From: JAOACQ01 sp049968515
Lineage (GTDB): Bacteria > Spirochaetota > Brevinematia > Brevinematales > JAOACQ01
Direction: 5' to 3'
Assembly: GCA_049968515.1 (NCBI GenBank)
Contig: JBMFQR010000016.1
Span: 1 to 46,335, forward strand
DNA: 46,335 nt
Numbering within the stretch: position 1 is the stretch's first letter; every line of letters begins with the position of its first letter. The position numbers and the translations under genes were made by a program. The notes beneath the pieces are model-generated. The model searched no databases, had not been told where the DNA came from, and worked only from the letters and a program-made list of their open reading frames with translations. Below are positions 42,388 through 46,335 of this stretch, one piece after another.

Positions 42388-42398
42388 TAGAGGAAAGA

Positions 42399-43160
42399 AT
42401 GAAGCTACTTGAAATTTATAATCTCTTGAAGGAAAGGTATGGCAATCAAAACTGGTGGCCAATTGTTGAGAATGGAGAATGTCTTTATAAGGAAGAATTT
42501 TTAAGGCGAGAAAGAACTGAAAAAGAAATATTTGAAATTATTGTGGGTGCTATTCTAACGCAAAATACCCAGTGGAAAAATGTTGTCATTACAATTGATA
42601 ACCTAAAAAGAGAGGGGCTTTTTTCTCTGAATAAAATTCTAAGCACAGAAACAGAAAAGATCGCAGATTTAATAAGGCCATCTGGCTATTACAACCAGAA
42701 AGCAAAAAAACTAAAAGCCATTTCTGAACTTATAATGCGTGAGGGTGGAATTATGGCCTTAAAAAAGCTGGGGGTACAGGAAGCAAGAAAAAAACTCCTC
42801 TCCGTATGGGGTGTGGGCTTTGAAACAGCCGATTCTATACTGCTTTATGGCTTCAACTTCCTGATTTTCGTCATCGATGCATACACAAGGAGAATATTTT
42901 CAAGGCTCGGCTTTATCTCTGAAGATTCAGATTATGAAAAAATAAGAATCTATTTTCAAGAAAATCTACCACATAATACTGAAATATACAAAGAATATCA
43001 CGCCCTAATTGTTGAATTTGGAAAGGAAATATGCACAAAAAAACCACGGTGTGAAAAATGTTTTTTAGCTTATAATTTCTGCACTTTGCACAAAAATGCA
43101 CATAGTTTTGCACAATTTATTCAACAAAATTGCCCAGAAACTCAGGACCAAAAGTATTGA
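42399..43160 (+). CDS. Nth-related HhH-GPD DNA glycosylase
   Basis: 253 residues. AILTQNTQWKNV (52-63) and a helix-hairpin-helix read as SVWGVGFETADSILLYG, with the catalytic Asp in VIDAYTRRIF. In Nth the hairpin carries a Lys (GVGRKTA) that makes it a lyase; here the position is Glu, so it is likely a single-function base glycosylase of the endonuclease III-related (COG2231/MagIII-like) group. A Fe-S type Cys cluster follows (CTKKPRCEKC...C). AGAGG site before the ATG. Its last 44 bases overlap the convergent gene at 43117. DNA base-excision repair. Confidence 0.85.
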   Translation: MKLLEIYNLLKERYGNQNWWPIVENGECLYKEEFLRRERTEKEIFEIIVGAILTQNTQWKNVVITIDNLKREGLFSLNKILSTETEKIADLIRPSGYYNQKAKKLKAISELIMREGGIMALKKLGVQEARKKLLSVWGVGFETADSILLYGFNFLIFVIDAYTRRIFSRLGFISEDSDYEKIRIYFQENLPHNTEIYKEYHALIVEFGKEICTKKPRCEKCFLAYNFCTLHKNAHSFAQFIQQNCPETQDQKY

Positions 43161-43518
43161 TTTCTACATCTCCCTCTTTTATAAGCTGCAATAATTGCTT
43201 TTTAAGAATCCCTCCTCTGCATGGCAGGGCACGCACAATAAAACCATTTCCCTCATCATCAAGCTTGAAAGTTGTAAGCGTTGTTCTCCTGTTGTACTTA
43301 TTGATTGCCTCAAGAAAGCTGCTACGGTCGTTATTGGGCTTTGAGGTAAAATAGGTGTAGAGATGAATTTCATCAAATCTCGGTTCAACTACAACATAAA
43401 GAGGCCAGCAACCCTTCTGTTTGGCGATAAAGCCCTTATCGAGTTTGCTGCACTCATAACCATTCTCCTCAAGAAGTTTCTGAACCTCACCCTCGTCAAA
43501 GTCAAGCATATCACTCAT
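43117..43518 (-). CDS. YbjN-domain-like protein
   Basis: 133 residues. An alpha-beta layout (FDEGEVQKLLEENGYECSKLDKGFIAKQKG..LYVVVEPRFDEIHLYTYF...INKYNRRTTLTTFKLDDEGNGFIVRALPC) fits the YbjN/type III chaperone-like fold, whose members are small regulators or chaperones. GGAGGAA site before the ATG. The 3' end overlaps the Nth-related gene by 44 bases on the other strand. Function unknown; a weak promoter lies at 43630-43658. Confidence 0.6.
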   Translation of the reverse strand: MSDMLDFDEGEVQKLLEENGYECSKLDKGFIAKQKGCWPLYVVVEPRFDEIHLYTYFTSKPNNDRSSFLEAINKYNRRTTLTTFKLDDEGNGFIVRALPCRGGILKKQLLQLIKEGDVEINTFGPEFLGNFVE

Positions 43519-43629
43519 AAATTCCTCCAGAAATAAACAAAATTTTTCTATTATCCTAATGAAACACCGAACCCTTAAGAAATGTGTGAAAACAGAAGAG
43601 ACTGAATGGATAATAGTTACACTGGATTA

Positions 43630-43658
43630 AGTTTAATCACTTAGACCAAAAATGTCAA
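43630..43658 (-). promoter_or_regulatory. Possible promoter of the YbjN-like gene
   Basis: Minus strand: TTGACA (43658-43653), 17 bases, TAAACT (43635-43630). The -35 is perfect, the -10 is weak, and the leader would be about 105 bases. The rest of 43519-43811 shows nothing I can call. Confidence 0.35.
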
Positions 43659-43811
43659 TTTTTCGCATTGCTTTAAAATAATATACTCAACTTATGAATT
43701 GGACAACAATTTGGTAGGATTTTTTAAGTCGGCATTTTTAATCTACGATGTGAGCAATATAACTCATCTATTTTCAAGCAGGAGTTTATTTGATGTAACA
43801 GCTTCTCATCA

Positions 43812-44585
43812 TCAATCCAGTTTTGCTTTCTTCAATAATGCCTCTCCAATTTCACCAAGAATTTTTACTATATTTTCATCACTGAGTAAAATCCCTTTCT
43901 CAGGAATATCAGAAAGTTCTTTAAGCATAGGAATTCTCGCAATGATTTCTGGTGAAGTGCCTTCTGTAGCAGTTTTTTCACTGCCAAAGAAATCTATTTT
44001 TTCTCCACAGGCAGGACAAACTATGTAGCTCATATTTTCTACTATTCCCCAGATGGGTTTATGTACAAGCCCGGCCATATTTATTGATTTGGCTACAATT
44101 TTTGAAACAAGGCTATTTGGTGTCGTTACAATCACAAGGCCGCTAAGTGGGATGTTCTGTGTCACAGTAAGAGCAACATCAGATGTCCCCGGTGGCATAT
44201 CAACTAAAAGGAAGTCAAGATCCCCCCAGTAAACCTCTTCCCAGAATTGCTGAACTGCCTTGGATAAAAGTGGCCCTCTCCATACCACTGGCTGGTCCTC
44301 TTTTTCAAGCAAAAGATTCATTGACATAACTCTAAAACCCTGCTGTGTATCAATCGGAAGAATATAGTCTCCAAACATCTCTATATTTTGCCTTTTCAAT
44401 TTAAGTAGTTCAGGTATACTTGAGCCAGTTATATCAGCATCAAGAATTCCAACTCTGAAGCCTTTAAGCTTTAAAGCCACTGCAGATAAATAGGTAATAG
44501 TTGACTTTCCTACCCCTCCTTTGCCACTCATTATCCCCACGATGTTTTTAATCTTAAACTCAGCTTCACTAACATGTTCCACCAT
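43812..44585 (-). CDS. mrp: Mrp/NBP35 (ApbC) iron-sulfur carrier ATPase
   Basis: 257 residues. The deviant Walker A SGKGGVGKST (20-29) and later VDMPPGTSD are typical of Mrp P-loop ATPases, and CPACGE carries the CxxC that binds a bridging [4Fe-4S] cluster between two subunits. It holds and hands over Fe-S clusters to client proteins in the cytoplasm. AAGGGAG site before the ATG and a perfect consensus promoter upstream. Several window proteins (methyltransferase, glycosylase) need such clusters. It is the short form without the MIP18 domain. Confidence 0.95.
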   Translation of the reverse strand: MVEHVSEAEFKIKNIVGIMSGKGGVGKSTITYLSAVALKLKGFRVGILDADITGSSIPELLKLKRQNIEMFGDYILPIDTQQGFRVMSMNLLLEKEDQPVVWRGPLLSKAVQQFWEEVYWGDLDFLLVDMPPGTSDVALTVTQNIPLSGLVIVTTPNSLVSKIVAKSINMAGLVHKPIWGIVENMSYIVCPACGEKIDFFGSEKTATEGTSPEIIARIPMLKELSDIPEKGILLSDENIVKILGEIGEALLKKAKLD

Positions 44586-44613
44586 TTTATACTCCCTTTA
44601 AGTTTTACAATGG

Positions 44614-44624
44614 TTGTCTGACAA
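44614..44624. promoter_or_regulatory. Short palindrome in the mrp leader
   Basis: TTGTC-T-GACAA, a perfect 5-bp inverted repeat with a one-base centre, in the transcribed leader shortly after the expected start (about 44633). It could be an operator or be due to chance. Confidence 0.25.
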
Positions 44625-44639
44625 GCCTGTAGAAGATTC

Positions 44640-44668
44640 ATTATAACAGCAAAACGAGTTTTTGTCAA
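44640..44668 (-). promoter_or_regulatory. Consensus promoter of mrp
   Basis: Minus strand: TTGACA (44668-44663), 17 bases, TATAAT (44645-44640), with an extended -10 TG. Both boxes are perfect. Confidence 0.85.
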
Positions 44669-44833
44669 ATGCTAAAAACTTGCGATTTATTTAAAGAGAG
44701 CCCTGCCTGTAATGATGTTAAAGACAGGGTTACCTCTGGCAACTTAATTTCTAAAACAATGTAACCTTTTTCTTGATTCAATAGTATATTATTACGTAAG
44801 AGCAAAAAATACAGCTGTGTTTAAGGAATGTGA

Positions 44834-45358
44834 ATGGACGAAAAAGAGCTACTCATACTTGCTAAAAAAGGTGATTTAAAAGCCTTTGAGAAGCTAATTT
44901 CAATCTATAGCAGGCATTGTTTTTCTTTTGGCTATTATCATTTGAAAAATAGATCTGATGCGGAGGATTTTGTCCAGGAGGTTTTTTATAAGCTTTTTTT
45001 ATATATAAAAAGCTATAACGAAAATAAGAAATTCTTTAGCTGGTTTTATGAGATTGAGAAAAATGTGTTAAAGGATTTCTTTAAAAAAAGGAATAAGAGA
45101 AAAGAAGAGATAGATGAAAAATTTTTTGAAAACGTAGTATTTTATGATAATCATATTGGCATTGAGGATAAGATTTCTCTTTTTAAGGCAATCGAGAGCT
45201 TGAATGAGGATGAGAAGGATCTAATTTTTATGAAGTATAATGAAGACTTGAGTATTAAAGAAATTGCAGAAATTCTAAAGCTAAGCGAAGAGAATGTAAA
45301 AGTAAGACTTTTTAGAGCAAAACAAAAACTTTTAAGTCTCCTTGGAAAGGAGGTTTAG
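44834..45358 (+). CDS. ECF-type RNA polymerase sigma factor
   Basis: 174 residues, the usual ECF size. Region 2 (DAEDFVQEVFYKLF, with the Asp-Ala-Glu-Asp start that contacts the core) and region 4 (LSIKEIAEILKLSEENVKVRLFRAKQKL helix-turn-helix) are clear; there is no region 3. ECF factors switch on envelope or stress genes when released from an anti-sigma. The likely anti-sigma gene follows 1 base later. The promoter at 44586-44833 was not clearly seen; auto-regulation by an ECF site is possible but not shown. Confidence 0.93.
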   Translation: MDEKELLILAKKGDLKAFEKLISIYSRHCFSFGYYHLKNRSDAEDFVQEVFYKLFLYIKSYNENKKFFSWFYEIEKNVLKDFFKKRNKRKEEIDEKFFENVVFYDNHIGIEDKISLFKAIESLNEDEKDLIFMKYNEDLSIKEIAEILKLSEENVKVRLFRAKQKLLSLLGKEV

Positions 45359-45359
45359 T

Positions 45360-45794
45360 ATGAAAGGTAAAAGAATAGTCGAGCTAATCGAAAAAGAGGC
45401 TAAGCTGTTTTATGTAGAGCTTCCAAAGAGGCTGGAAAATAAAACTCTTGCTTATGTATACAATAGAGTTAATAGTGATTTGCTTACCTTAAGGTGGTTT
45501 AAGCTTGCTACTTTAGTATCCTGTGTTGTGGCTTTGTTATCTATCGGGCTATTATTAACATTTCCAAAGAGGACAACGGTAGTTTTTGTTTATCCGCATA
45601 CTGGAGTGGAGAAGAATGTCACTCTCATTTATGGCAAAAAGAGAAGGGAGGTCCCCTTGACTCTTGATGTCGAAAAAGGCCTGTGGAGTACGGTTATCCA
45701 TTCCCATAAAAAGGATTTGCCTGAATTTGAATTCGCTGTTGAAGAAGTAGCTGATAATGGAGATAGCATTGATGAGAGTGAGGATCTGCAATAG
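45360..45794 (+). CDS. Putative membrane anti-sigma factor
   Basis: 144 residues from ATG 45360, which has an AAAGGAGG site inside the end of the sigma gene. The cytoplasmic N-terminal part (about 1-46) is helical, one membrane helix (FKLATLVSCVVALLSIGLLLTF, about 47-68) follows, and the outer part is about 75 residues ending Glu/Asp-rich. Position and single-pass topology suggest the anti-sigma partner. No zinc HxxxCxxC motif is present, so it is not a ZAS-type anti-sigma. The call is from context. Confidence 0.6.
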   Translation: MKGKRIVELIEKEAKLFYVELPKRLENKTLAYVYNRVNSDLLTLRWFKLATLVSCVVALLSIGLLLTFPKRTTVVFVYPHTGVEKNVTLIYGKKRREVPLTLDVEKGLWSTVIHSHKKDLPEFEFAVEEVADNGDSIDESEDLQ

Positions 45795-45868
45795 AAATAG
45801 AGGGATATTGTGGACAAAATTTCCCTTTTGGGGATTAAGATAAATTTTGAAACTAAAGGAGGAGAACG

Positions 45869-46201
45869 ATGAAGAAAAGTTTAGGGTTACTCGTGGTACT
45901 TTCAGCAATTATGATTGTGGGGACTGCTTTTTCAGCAACCACAAAGACTGTTGCCAAAGCCCTTGTAGTAAAGGGGAAAGTTTCTGCAGTTGATAGTGCT
46001 GCAGCAACTGTAACAGTTGCCGGCAAGAAGGGCGATGTGGTATTCAACACTGATGCTAACACAGTTATAAAGGTGGGCAAAGAGACGAAGACTCTTGCTG
46101 ACGTTAAAGCTGGTGACACTGTTAGAATCACCTACAAGGTAGTTGATGGAAAGAATCTTGCTTCAGAAATTGTAGTATCTGTGCCTACAACAAAGAAGTA
46201 A
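45869..46201 (+). CDS. Small secreted protein, possibly OB-like (DUF5666-type)
   Basis: 110 residues. A signal peptide (1-22, cleavage likely after AFS or ATT) precedes a small all-beta domain (KVSAVDSAAATVTVAGKKG, DANTVIKVG, GDTVRITYKVVDGKNLASEI) that reads like the DUF5666/OB-type repeats of exported proteins. Strong GGAGG site. It follows the sigma/anti-sigma pair by 74 bases and ends in a terminator, so it may be a target of the sigma factor. Confidence 0.65.
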   Translation: MKKSLGLLVVLSAIMIVGTAFSATTKTVAKALVVKGKVSAVDSAAATVTVAGKKGDVVFNTDANTVIKVGKETKTLADVKAGDTVRITYKVVDGKNLASEIVVSVPTTKK

Positions 46202-46212
46202 GCTTAATTCAC

Positions 46213-46243
46213 AAAAGGGGCAACGCAAGTTGCCCCTTTTTTT
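46213..46243 (+). terminator. Intrinsic terminator
   Basis: GGGGCAAC (46217-46224) pairs with GTTGCCCC (46229-46236) with a GCAA loop, flanked by four A and followed by seven T. Textbook rho-independent terminator that closes the ECF cluster. Beyond it to the end of the window (46244-46335) I see no gene. Confidence 0.95.
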
Positions 46244-46335
46244 ATAATGAAGGCCCTTTTGTTACAATAATGAGAGTGGAAATATAACTCAAAGTTTGAA
46301 AGTGGAAAAGTTTAAGAAAAGAAAACCTCCTTGCA

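Noticed and set aside
43699..44028. Plus-strand frame of 109 codons opposite mrp
   Set aside because: No ribosome binding site, composition of a shadow frame, and mrp on the other strand is clearly the real gene.
44700..44833. ECF-type auto-regulatory promoter ahead of the sigma gene
   Set aside because: GGCAAC and GTAAC strings occur but the spacing and -10 do not form a convincing ECF site; no good sigma-70 match was found either.
1..46335. CRISPR arrays, tRNA or rRNA genes, prophage or integrative element
   Set aside because: No regularly spaced repeats, cloverleaf sequences, rRNA motifs, integrase or phage genes were seen on either strand.

Overview
The window is about 46 kb of AT-rich bacterial DNA from a draft, probably metagenome-derived, assembly. 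It has four runs of N (6857-6990, 17960-18225, 23707-24176, 26869-26875), and one of them is flanked by an 80-base duplication that looks like a scaffolding artefact. Nearly every gene is a chromosomal housekeeping gene. Genes are tightly packed, often overlapping by 4-40 bases, and start sites usually carry AGGAG-type ribosome binding sites. Many intergenic regions show a good sigma-70 promoter with a 17-base spacer. The cell is probably diderm and anaerobic: there is ExbD/TonB-like energy transduction, a lipoprotein, an outer-membrane-like beta-barrel, O-antigen polymerase-like genes, a bactofilin and a Jag-N/FapA protein. Several features (Jag-N/FapA next to bactofilin, the small zinc-ribbon gene before recO, the style of the small helical hypotheticals) recall spirochaetes or an uncultivated lineage near them. 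That placement is an inference from gene style, not a proof.

Layout. 203-1272 (+): zinc-ribbon protein and recO. 6809-1355 (-): rpoN, Jag-N/FapA, an unknown helical protein, bactofilin and pdxA. 7315-14314 (+): groL without groES, a glycosyltransferase, a HIT hydrolase, two tandem CNNM/CBS transporters and an RNA m5U methyltransferase. 16370-14317 (-): rpoZ, miaA (broken by one base in a homopolymer) and a degenerate mannose-1-phosphate guanylyltransferase-like protein, driven by a perfect consensus promoter. 16585-19592 (+): a Wzz-like and Wzy/WaaL-like pair. 26834-19687 (-): a mixed operon of fabD, fabZ (frameshifted), a PIG-V-like mannosyltransferase, pyrB (mostly hidden by N), recJ with an inserted DEDDh exonuclease domain, and holB.

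32283-27102 (-): unknown coiled-coil protein, nitroreductase, tyrS, sirtuin, ThuA-like protein (apparent ATT start) and a GntR/LacI chimeric regulator. 32369-34674 (+): orphan histidine kinase and an LDH2-family dehydrogenase. 34854-36746 (+): lipoprotein, ExbD and TonB-like protein, without ExbB. 39039-36777 (-): der, a DUF2934 protein and an exported unknown. 39157-39275: a MITE-like element with perfect 11-base terminal inverted repeats; its right end recurs beside the gap at 6857-6990. 39341-41857 (+): outer-membrane-like protein and a KtrB/TrkH potassium channel subunit. 42324-43518: dciA, an Nth-related glycosylase and a YbjN-like protein. 44585-43812 (-): mrp. 44834-46201 (+): ECF sigma factor, putative membrane anti-sigma factor and a small secreted protein, closed by a textbook terminator.

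No CRISPR array, tRNA, rRNA, prophage or intact transposase was seen. The most notable items are the RecJ/DEDDh domain insertion, the nucleotidyltransferase-like protein that has lost its nucleotide-binding signature, the Wzz/Wzy pair with a large extra domain, the ATT start, the MITE, and the two homopolymer-associated frameshifts in essential-type genes.
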